From assembly GCA_964019135.1 (NCBI GenBank), contig OZ025248.1, forward strand, positions 52,383,670 to 52,447,669: a DNA stretch of 64,000 bases. Reading direction: 5' to 3'. The translations under genes were made by a program, and so were the position numbers. This DNA is from Arenicola marina. Lineage: Eukaryota; Annelida; Polychaeta; Arenicolidae. Each line of letters begins with the position of its first letter. Positions within the stretch are counted from its first letter, which is position 1. This document shows, in pieces, positions 35,048-44,725 of the stretch. Below the pieces are notes generated by a model that saw nothing but the letters and a program-made list of their open reading frames with translations, did no database searches and was not told where the DNA came from.

Positions 35048-36455
35048 ATGGTATCTACGTGTATTCACCACAGTTCCGTATCCATTTGTATTTACCGCAG
35101 TTCGGTATTTACGTGTATTCACCACGCTTCGGTATCCACTTGTATTCACCACAGTTCGGTATTCACTTGTATTCACCACGCTCCGGTATCCACTTGTATT
35201 CACCACGGTTCGGTATCCAATTGTATTCACCACAGTTCGGTATCCACTTGTATTCACCACGGTTCGGTATCCACTTGTATTCACCACGGTTCGGTATCCA
35301 CTTGTAATCACCACGGTTCGGTACCCACTTGTATTCACCACGGTTCGGTATCCACTTGTATTCACCACGGTTCGGTATCCACTTGTATTCACCACGGTTC
35401 GGTATTCACTTGTATTCACCACGGTTCGGTATCCACTTGTATTCACCACGGTTCGGTATCCACTTGTATTCACCACGGTTCGGTATCCACTTGTATTCAC
35501 CACGGTTCGGTATCCACTTGTATTCACCACGGTTCGGTATCCACTTGTATTCACCACGGTTCGGTATCCACTTGTATTCACCACGTTTCAGTATCCACTT
35601 GTATTCACCACAGTTCCGTATCCAGTTAAATTCACCACGGTTCGGTATCTACTTGTATTCACCACGCTTCGGTATCCATTGTATTCACCACAGTTCGGTA
35701 TCCACTTGTATTCACCACGGTTCGGTATCCACTTGTATTCACCACGGTTCAGTATCCAATTGTATTCACCACGGTTCGGTATCCACTTGTATTCACCACG
35801 GTTCGGTATCTACTTGTATTCACCGCAGTTCGGTATCCACTCATATTCACTACAGTCCACTTGTTTTCACCACGGTTCGGTATCCACTTGTATTCACCAC
35901 GGTTCGGTATCCACTTGTATTCACCACGGTTCAGTATCCAATTGTATTCACCACGGTTCAGTATCCAATTGTATTCACCACGGTTCGGTATCCACTTGTA
36001 TTCACCACGGTTCGGTATCTACTTGTATTCACCGCAGTTCGGTATCCACTCCTATTCACTACAGTCCACTTGTGTTCACCACGGTTCGGTATCCACTTGT
36101 ATTCACCACGGTTCGGTATCCACTTGTATTCACCACGGTTCAGTATCCAATTGTATTCACCACGGCTCAGTATCCAATTGTATTCACCACGGTTCGGTAT
36201 CCACTTGTATTCACCACGATTCGGTATCTACTTGTATTCACCGCAGTTCGGTATCCACTCCTATTCACTACAGTCCACTTGTGTTCACCACGGTTCGGTA
36301 TCCACTTGTATTCACCACGGTTCAGTATCCAATTGTATTCACCACGGCTCAGTATCCAATTGTATTCACCACGGTTCGGTATCCACTTGTATTCACCACG
36401 GTTCGGTATCCACTTGTATTTACCACATTTCGGTATCTTTGTATTCACAGTTCGC
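35048..36455. repeat. 27-bp tandem array, about 51 copies, with 208-bp higher-order repeat
   Basis: Core TTCGGTATCCACTTGTATTC then ACCACGG. The period is a multiple of three, so frames stay open on both strands (YSPRFGIHL and VVNTSGYRT repeats). In the right half a block containing the odd CACTACAGTCCACTTGT unit recurs every 208 nt (around 35840, 36050, 36260). The array occupies most of intron B-C. Confidence 0.97.
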
Positions 36456-36606
36456 TATCAACACGGGTACAAACGACTTTGTCATACCTCATAGCTGGCT
36501 TTATGTTTTGTACACAGTCACGTATTATTTACTCAATATTGAAACCCATAACTGAATGCTACAATAACTCCCGATTACCCCCCAGGCGGTTGTCATGGCG
36601 ACTCAC

Positions 36607-36771
36607 CTTCTGGTCGTCGGGCGTCCAGGCGCCGCACGTGATCATACAGTTGTCGAGGTTGAGCATGGAGGACCAGTAGCGCTGTCCGGCCACGGACCCC
36701 ACTAGCACAAAGCCGTCCCGGTAACAGATCAGGGCCATCCGACCGTCGTGCGACCAGGCGAAGTCCGTCAC
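36607..36771 (-). CDS. tulp4: TULP4 exon B: WD40 segment
   Basis: This exon encodes 55 residues in phase 0: VTDFAWSHDGRMALICYRDG, then FVLVGSVAGQRYWSSML, then CGAWTPDDQK. The motifs SHDG, ALICYRDGFVLVGSV and ITCGxWTPDDQ are signatures of TULP4/TUSP. From memory, RMALICY and QRYWSSML look more like the invertebrate form than the human one. The acceptor is TTTTGAACAG at 36772-36781 and the donor is GTGAGTCGCC reading down from 36606. A 998-codon open frame from the upstream intronic array (39555 to 36559) runs straight into this exon in its frame. That follows from the stop-free repeat unit and is not evidence for a larger exon. Confidence 0.96.
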
Positions 36772-36828
36772 CTGTTCAAAACAGACACCACAACACATGG
36801 TGATTGATAGATGGAACTCGGGCCTAGC

Positions 36829-39800
36829 AGGGCGGTACGACAGCGGTACAGTAAGTGGTGCAGATGGAGACCTGACAGAGACACAGTAAGTGGTGCAGAT
36901 GGAGACCTGACAGAGGCACAGTAAGTGGTGCAGATGGAGACATCCCCCACCTGACAGAGGTACAGTAAGTGGTGCAGATGGAGACCTCCCCCACCTGACA
37001 GAGGTACAATAAGCAGTGCAGATGGAGACCTGACAGAGGTACAGTAAGTGGTGTAGATGGAGACCTGACAGAGGCACAGTAAGTGGTCCAGATGGAGACC
37101 TCCCCCACCTGACAGAGGTACAGTAAGCGGTGCAGATGGAGACCTGACAGAGGTACAGTAAGTGCTGCAGACGGAGACCTGAGAGAGATACAGTAAGTGG
37201 TGCAGATGGAGACCTGACAGAGGCACAGTAAGTGGTGCAGATGGAGACCTGACAGAGGTACAGTAAGCGGTGCAGATGGAGACCTGACAGAGGTACAGTA
37301 AGTGGTGCAGACGGAGACCTGACAGAGGTACAGTAAGTGTTGCAGATGGAGACCTGACAGAGGTACAGTAAGTGGTGCCGATGGAGACCTGACAGAGACA
37401 CAGTAAGTGGTGCAGATGGAGACCTGACAGAGACACAGTAAGTGGTGCAGATGGAGACATCCCCCACCTGACAGAGGTACAGTAAGTGGTGCAGATAGAG
37501 ACCTGACAGAGGTACAGTAAGTGGTGCAGATGGAGACCTGACAGAGACACAGTAAGTGTTGCAGATGGAGACCTGACAGAGGTACAGTAAGTGGTGCCGA
37601 TGGAGACCTGACAGAGACACAGTAAGTGGTGCAGATGGAGACCTGACATAGGTACAGTAAGTGGTGCCGATGGAGACCTGACAGAGACACAGTAAGTGGT
37701 GCAGATGGAGACCTGACAGAGGTACAGTAAGTGGTGCCGATGGAGACCTGACAGAGACACAGTAAGTGGTGCAGATGGAGACCTGACAGAGGTACAGTAA
37801 GTGGTGCAGATGGAGACCTGACAGAGGTACAGTAAGTGGTGCCGATGGAGACCTGACAGAGACACAGTAAGTGTTGCAGATGGAGACCTGACAGAGGTAC
37901 AGTAAGTGGTGCCGATGGAGACCTGACAGAGACACAGTAAGTGGTGCAGATGGACCCCTGACATAGGTACAGTAAATGGTGCCGATTGAGACCTGACAGA
38001 GACACAGTAAGTGGTGCAGATGGAGACCTGACAGAGGTACAGTAAGTGGTGCAGATGGAGACCTGACAGAGGTACAGTAAGTGGTGCCGATGGAGACCTG
38101 ACAGAGACACAGTAAGTGGTGCAGATGGAGACCTGACAGAGGTACAGTAAGCGGTGCAGATGGAGACCTGACAGAGGTACAGTAAGTGGTGCCGATGGAG
38201 ACCTGACAGAGACACAGTAAGTGGTGCAGATGGAGACCTGAAAGAGGTACAGTAAGTGGTGCAGATGGAGACCTGACAGAGGTACAGTAAGTGGTGCAGA
38301 TGGAGACCTGACAGAGACACAGTGAGTGGTGCAGATGGAGACCTGACAGAGGCACAGTAAGTGGTGCAGATGGAGACATCCCCCACCTGACAGAGGTACA
38401 GTAAGTGGTGCAGATGGAGACCTCCCCCACCTGACAGAGGTACAATAAGCGGTGCAGATGGAGACCTGACAGAGGTAAAGTAAGTGGAGCAGATGGAGAC
38501 CTGACAGAGGCACAGTAAGTGGTGCAGATGGAGACCTCCCCCACCTGACAGAGGTACAGTAAGCGGTGCAGATGGAGACCTGACAGAGGTACAGTAAGTG
38601 GTGCAGACGGAGACCTGACAGAGGTACAGTAAGTGGTGCAGATGGAGATCTGACAGAGGTACAGTAAGTGGTGCAGATGGGGACCTGAGAGAGCAACAGT
38701 AAGTGGTGCAGATGGAGACCTGATGGAGGTACAGTAAGCGATGCTGATGGAGACCTGACAGAGGTACAGTAAGTGGTGTAGATGGAGACCTGACAGAGGA
38801 ACAGTAAGTGGTGCAGATGGGGACCTGACAGAGGTACAGTAAGTGTTGCAGATGGGGACCTGACTGAGGTACAGTACGCGGTGCAGATGGAGACCTGACA
38901 GAGGAACAGTAAGTGGTGCAGATGGGGACCTGAGAGAGGTACAGTAAGTGGTGCAGATGGGGACCTGACAGAGGTACAGTAAGTGGTGCAGATGAAGACC
39001 TGACAGAGGTACAGTAAGTGGTGCAGATGGACACCTGACAGAGGTACAGTAAGTGGTGCAGATGGAGACCTGACAGAGGTACAATAAGTGGTGCAGATGG
39101 AGACATGACAAAGGCACAGTAAGCGGTGCAGATGGAGACCTGACAGAGGTACAGTAAGTGGTGCAGATGGAGACCTGACAGAGGCACAGTAAGTGGTGCA
39201 GATGGAGACTTCCTCCACCTGACAGATGTACAGTAAGCGGTGCAGATGGAGACCTGACAGAGGTACAGTAAATGGTGCAGATGGAGATCTGACAGAGGTA
39301 CAGTAAGTGGTGCAGATGGGGACCTGACAGAGCAACAGTAAGTGGTGCAGATGGAGACCTCCCCCACCTGACAGATGTACAGTAAGCGGTGCAGATGGAG
39401 ACCTGACAGAGGTACAGTAAGTGGTGCAGATGGACACCTGACAGAGGTACAGTAAGTGGTGCAGATGGAGACCTGACAGAGGAACAGCAAGTGGTGCAGA
39501 CTGAGACCTGACAGAGGTACAGTAAGTGGTGCAGATGGAGACCTGACTGAGGCACAGTAAGTGGTGCAGATGGAGACCTCCCCCTCCTGACAGAGGTAAA
39601 GTAAGTGGTGCAGATGGAGACATGACAGAGCTACAGTAAGTGGTGCAAATGGAGACCTGATGAAGGTACAGTAAGCGATGCTGATGGAGACCTGACAGAG
39701 GTACACTAAGTGGTGTAAATGGAGACCTGACAGAGAAACAGTAAGTGGTGCAGATGGGGACCTGACAGAGGTACAGTAAGTGTTGCAGATGGGGACCTGA

Positions 39801-40247
39801 CTGAGGTACAGTAAGCGGTGCAGATGGAGACCTGACAGAGGAACAGTAAGTGGGGCAGATGGGGACCCGAGAGAGGTACAGTAAGTGGTGCAGATGGGGA
39901 CCTGACAGAGGTACAGTAAGTGGTGCAGATGAAGACCTGACAGAGGTACAGTAAGTGGTGCAGATGGAGACCTGACAGAGGTATAGTAAGTGGTGCAGAT
40001 GGAGACCTGACAGAGGTACAGTAAGTGGTGCAGATGGAGACCTGACAGAGGTACAGTAAGTGGTGCAGATGGAGACCTGACAGAGGTACAATAAGTGGTG
40101 CAGATGGAGACCTGACAAAGGTACAGTAAGCGGTGCAGATGGAGACCTGACAGAGGTACAGTAAGTGGTGCAGATGGGGACCTGACTGAGGTACAGTAAG
40201 TGGTGCAGATGGGGACCTGACTGAGGTACAGTAAGCGGTGCAGATGG
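36829..40247 (-). repeat. 35-bp tandem array, about 95 copies, filling intron A-B
   Basis: On the gene strand the unit includes CTGCACCACTTACTGTACCT followed by CTGTCAGGTCTCCAT. Some units carry a 12-nt insertion (CCCCCACCTGA-type on the plus strand), giving 47 bp. None of the three sense frames contains a stop in the usual unit, hence open frames of up to 1116 codons. On the exon A side the array begins within about 10 nt of the donor. On the exon B side it stops about 55 nt before the acceptor. Confidence 0.97.
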
Positions 40248-40260
40248 GGTCCTCGCTCAC

Positions 40261-40389
40261 CTGACTGCTGCGGTCGTTGATGAGTTCGATGGACCAGCGC
40301 CCCTCGTGTTTAATCCAGACGAAGATGACTCCCGTGGCGTCACAGGTTGCCAGCTTCTGGTACGGCTCATTCCACTTGACCAACACCAC
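40261..40389 (-). CDS. tulp4: TULP4 exon A: WD40 segment
   Basis: This exon encodes 43 residues, in phase 0 at both ends, beginning VVLVKWNEPYQKLATCDATG and ending in NDRSSQ. The peptide VKWNEPYQKLATCD followed by FVWIKHEGRWSIELINDR is a strongly conserved early WD40 blade of TULP4/TUSP proteins. The acceptor is CGCCAG at 40390-40395 and the donor is GTGAGCGAGG reading down from 40260. Within about 10 nt of the donor the intron becomes the 35-bp tandem array, so the array abuts the splice site. The frame stays open upstream to 40428 only because the intron happens to lack a stop there. The preceding exon, which in vertebrate TULP4 ends in a peptide like RGHNSE, was not found up to 64000. Confidence 0.95.
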
Positions 40390-40534
40390 CTGGCGGCGAA
40401 AAAACACCAGTGAGAACATATATATCAAATTTCCCCAAATTCTACAGGACGGATCACGTTTAAAGCTGCTGATACAGGAGAAATGTCACCTACTATCTGA
40501 CTGTGTGAACGTTAACTTTGTACAATTTTTGCAC

Positions 40535-41970
40535 CACCAGTATTATTGGACCACTCAGGATAGGTACAGATACACCGTTATGGGTCAGTATTATTGGACC
40601 ACTCAGGATAGGTACAGATCCATCGTTATGGGTCAGTATTATTGGACCACCCATGATAGGTACGTATCCATCGTTATGAGTCAGTATTATTGGACCACAG
40701 ATCCATCGCTATGGGTCAGTATTATTGGCCCATAAGTGTTCCATCGTTATGGGTCAGTATTATTGGACCACTCACGATAGGCACAGATGCATCTTTATGG
40801 GTCAGCATTATTGGACCACCCAGGATGGGTACAGATCCATCCTTATGGGTCAGCATTATTGGACCACCCAGGATAGGTACGAATCCATCGTTATGGGTCA
40901 GCATTATTGGACCACTCAGGATAGGTACAGATCCATCGTTTTAGGTCAGTATTATTGGACCACCCAGGATGGGTACAGATCCATTGTTATGGGTCAGCAT
41001 TATTGGACCACTCAGGATAGGTACAGATCCATCGTTATAGGTCAGTATTATTGAACCACCCAGGATAGGTACATATCCATCGTTATGGGTCAGCATTATC
41101 GGACCACAGATCCATCGTTATGGGTCAGTATTATTGGACCACAGATCCATCGTTATGGGTCAGTATTATCGGACCACAGATCCATCGTTATGGGTCAGTA
41201 TTATTGGACCACAGATCCATCGTTATGGGTCAGTATTATCGGACCACAAATCCATCGTTATGGGTCAGTATTATTGGACCACAGATCCATCGTTATGGGT
41301 CAGCACTATCGGACCACAGATCCATCGTTATGGGTTAGTATTATTGGACCACAAATCCATCGTTATGGGTCAGCATTATCGGACCACAGATCCATCGTTA
41401 TGGGTCAGTATTATTGGACCACAGATCCATCGTTATGGGTCAGCATTATCGGACCACAGATCCATCGTTATGGGTCAGTATTATTGGACCACAGATCCAT
41501 CGTTATGGGTCAGAATTATCGGACCACAGATCCATCGTTATGGGTCAGTATTATTGGACCACAGATCCATCGTTATGGGTCAGTATTATCGGACCACAGA
41601 TCCATCGTTATGGGTCAGTATTATTGGACCACAGATCCATCGTTATGGGTCAGCACTATCGGACCACAGATTCATCGTTATGGGTCAGTATTATTGGACC
41701 ACAGATCCATCGTTATGGGTCAGCATTATCGGACCACAGATCCATCGTTATGGGTCAGTATTATTGGACCACAGATCCATCGTTATGGGTCAGCATTATC
41801 GGACCACAGATCCATCGTTATGGGTCAGTATTATTGGACCACAGATCCATCGTTATGGGTCAGTATTATCGGACCACAGATCCATCGTTATGGGTCAGTA
41901 TTATTGGACCACAGCTCCATCGTTATGGGTCAGTATTATTGGACCACAGATCCATCATTACGAGGCAGTA
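40535..41970. repeat. 48-bp array passing into a 35-bp array
   Basis: Core GGGTCAGTATTATTGGACCA then CAGATCCATCGTTAT. From 40535 to about 41100 most units carry an extra ACTCAGGATAGGT-type 13-nt piece (48 bp). From 41100 on this is absent and the 35-bp units alternate TTATTGG and TTATCGG, making a 70-bp dimer. Confidence 0.96.
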
Positions 41971-42974
41971 TTTATATATAGCATTGACGGCAATGATGCT
42001 GCATTAAGCTGATGAAAAAAAAAAGTATATTTTATGGATGCAATCCACTTGTGTCTAACGATAATGGCTATGAAGCGATTTACTTGTGTCTGGTGTTCGC
42101 ACTCGTCAGATTGGAAGAGCTATAAACGACATCGGCCGATTCGTTTCCTTGAATACCCTTTATCACCCGGCCAGCCCCCACTCGGGCCGTCATAGCCTGC
42201 CACTGACAGAGAGAGATGTTACACCATACCAAAACTAATCAAAAGCTCATTACGCGGGGACCACGAGACCATCACAGCTGTCCTCCATCACCCACAGACG
42301 CCACCGGCCGGAAGACCCTCCGCCAGAGCGGCACCAAGTCCCAGGGCAATAACATAGTTCGCCTTTTCCTCGGTCGTCGTTGGCCAATCCGCCATTGCTG
42401 CGATTCGAGTCTTCGTTCGGGCTTCGATCCGATGGATGAATGGATAGCGCTGGATTGTCGGAAGTGTAAAGGGAAGGGGGGGTGTGGGGTGGAGGGTGAG
42501 GGGGGGGGCGGGGGAGGGGTACGTAGCGTTGCGGGGCCCCACGACGTGGATTACGGAGGCAACATAACGTAGAACTGCGCTTGTTCAATTACAAGTTAAA
42601 ACAAACCCTGGTCTGGACGCCGACCAGCCGCCTGGCCGCTCCAAATCACAATGCTTGGCGGGTAATCAATGGACACTTCCCGGGATGCAATTCAATCTCT
42701 CCCCTGCGACTGGGAACAAAAGCTTACTCAGCGGTTTGGACCCCCACCCCCCGTGCTTCCCCTCCCTCCCCCACCACCCCAACACCCGCGCCCGCCATCC
42801 CCCCTACCACCCCAACAGCGCCAAAAACAAACCCGTACCCCCCTCCCATATCCGCCTCTCTACCCCCAACCTCTGAAATTAGCCCAGGCGAGTGTGCCTT
42901 ATTAAGCACCGTAGACAGTTCATACTGACCTAAGTGTATTACATGTATTCCGCGCTTAGTCACACAGTTGTGTG
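41971..42974. other. Unique DNA upstream of the array next to exon A
   Basis: About 1 kb of unique sequence with G- and C-rich patches at 42470-42520 and 42735-42860. I looked for the missing 5' TULP4 exon (a peptide like RGHNSE before a donor) and did not find it. Confidence 0.5.
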
Positions 42975-44227
42975 TCTGGGATGGTCACTTTGTAAGGGCG
43001 TGCGGGTTTCATCAACAAACCTTGTTTACAAGGGTCACTTTGTAAGGGCGTGCGGGTTTCATCAACAAACCTTGTCTACAAGGGTCACTTTGTAAGGGCG
43101 TGCGGGTTTCATCAACAAACCTTGTCTACAAGGACCACGGTAAGGGCGTGCGGGTTTCATCAACAAACCTTGTCTACAAGGGTCACTTTGTGAGGGCGTG
43201 CGGGTTTCATCAACAAACCTTGTTTCTAAGGGCGTGCGAGTTTCATCAACAAACCTTGTCTACAAGGATCACTTTGTAAGGGCGTGCGGGTTTCATCAAC
43301 AAACCTTGTCTACAAGGATCACTTTGTAAGGGCGTGCGGGTTTCATCAACAAACCTTGTCTACAAGGATCACTTTGTAAGGGCGTGCGGATTTCATCAAC
43401 TAACATTCTCTACAAGTCCCAATGTGAGGGCGTGCCGAATTCATCAACAAACCTTGTCTACAAGGAACATTTTGTAAGGGCGTGCGGGTTTCATCAACAA
43501 ACCTTGTCTACAAGGACCACTGTGAGGGCGTGCGGATTTCATCAACGAACCTTGTCTACAAGGATCACTTTGTAAGGGCGTGCGGGTTTCATCAACAAAC
43601 CTTGTCTACAAGGATCACTTTGTAAGGGCGTGCGGGTTTCATCAACAAACCTTGTCTACAAGGGTCACTTTGTGAGGGCGTGCGGATTTCATCAACAAAC
43701 CTTCTCTACAAGTCCCAATGTGAGGGCGTGCCGAATTCATCAACAAACCTTGTCTACAAGGAACACTTTGTAAGGGCGTGCGGGTTTCATCAACGAACCT
43801 TGTCTACAAGGGTCACTTTGTGAGGTCGTGCGGGTTTCATCAACAAACCTTCTCTACAAGGACCACTGTGAGGGCGTGCCGAATTCTTCAACAAACCTTG
43901 TCTACAAGGGTCACTTTGTGAGGGTGTGCGGATTTCATCAACAAACCTTCTCTACAAGGACCACGGTGAGGGCGTGCCGGATTCACCAACAAACCTTGTC
44001 TACAAGGATCACTTTGTAAGGGCGTGCGGGTTTCATCAACAAACCTTCTCTACTAGGACCACGGTGAGGGCGTGCGGGATTCATCAAAACACCTTGTCTA
44101 CAAGGATCACTTTGTAAGGGCGTGCGGGTTTCATCAACAAACCTTCTCTAAAAGGACCACTGTGAGGGCGTGCGGATTTCATCAACGAACCTTGTCTACA
44201 ATGATCACTTTGTAAGGGCGTGCGGGT
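42975..44227. repeat. 50-bp tandem array, about 25 copies
   Basis: Core AAGGGCGTGCGGGTTTCATC then AACAAACCTTGTCTACAAGG. CCTTGT-CT-ACAAGG is a perfect 6-bp inverted repeat in most units. Variants lacking the TTTGT part and with GGATTTC or GAATTC occur. The array ends against a tRNA-like element. Confidence 0.96.
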
Positions 44228-44443
44228 TAAACATATGTAGGTTATACGGTGAAAAGGGAAGTGTCAAGGTATATGAACCATATCCACCTCTAAGTAGTGT
44301 ATACAAATAGAGCTCTTCATCATTCTGCATAGGCATTTGCACAGGTGGGACTCGAAACCACACACCAGTCGCTTGGGTTGGCCTGACAGTCAACGCGATT
44401 ATTGCCGAGCGCTCGGCTTTATCTACTAGGCCGCGGGGTGCCA
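44228..44443 (-). mobile_element. Third tRNA-derived SINE or tRNA pseudogene
   Basis: Minus-strand head GGCACCCCGCGGCCTAGTAG, then ATAAAGCCGAGCGCTCGG (A-box type, plus coordinates about 44419-44430). The B-box GGTTTCGAGTCCCACC is at 44344-44359. The roughly 115 nt after it (44228-44343) has no similarity to families 1 or 2 that I can see. It directly borders the 50-bp array. It cannot fold as a canonical tRNA because of extra sequence between the boxes. Confidence 0.7.
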
Positions 44444-44725
44444 AACTCTAGTGTAGAATAAACTAACGTTACTATTGGCCTGGCAGAGCCCAGCACCGTG
44501 CTAACAATGTGACAGTGCGGGAGTGGCAGTAAACACTGGTAATTGTATCACTTTTAGCGGTGTGACCGCCTCTTTGGGGCGAGCAAGTTGGGCAAGTTTT
44601 ACAAGACAGACACACGAGAGTTTATTTGCTGTGACACGTAATCCCCCTTCACATGTTGTGGCAGAACAACCAACACCTTTACATCACGTACGTGCGTTCC
44701 ACGGACGCGGGCTCACCCTCCAATC
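44444..44725. other. Unique DNA between arrays
   Basis: About 280 nt without a recognisable feature. Confidence 0.5.

Larger units (their letters stand above)
7578..40389 (-). other. tulp4: TULP4/TUSP-type tubby-like gene, ten internal exons
   Basis: Gene-level entry. Exons (minus strand, transcript order) are A 40261-40389, B 36607-36771, C 34501-34663, D 19293-19406, E 16775-16917, F 16380-16607, G 15288-15525, H 14428-14636, I 12918-13158 and J 7578-9478. All introns are GT-AG, and the joined exons total 3531 nt with no internal stop. Order of domains: WD40 segments (A-F), SOCS box (F), first half of the tubby domain (G, I) and a long disordered insert (H, J). Known of the family: TULP4/TUSP proteins are predicted substrate receptors of elongin BC-cullin ubiquitin ligases. 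The start codon, promoter, final tubby half and stop are outside the window or not found. The exon boundaries come from conserved peptide matches and splice consensus, without transcript evidence. Confidence 0.93.

Noticed and set aside
35329..36555. 408-codon plus-strand frame of YSPRFGIHL repeats
   Set aside because: The 27-bp period keeps all frames without stop open on both strands. No start context or conserved domain, and it lies within an intron.
36768..40118. Minus-strand open frame of 1116 codons and its 960- and 998-codon neighbours
   Set aside because: They come from a 35-bp tandem unit lacking stops in all sense frames. The repeat peptide shows no protein family, and the region is an intron between conserved exons.
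42975..44227. CRISPR-like appearance of regularly spaced repeats
   Set aside because: The whole unit is repeated and there are no unique spacers. The context is a eukaryotic gene, so these are minisatellites. The same holds for the 25-, 26- and 59-bp arrays.
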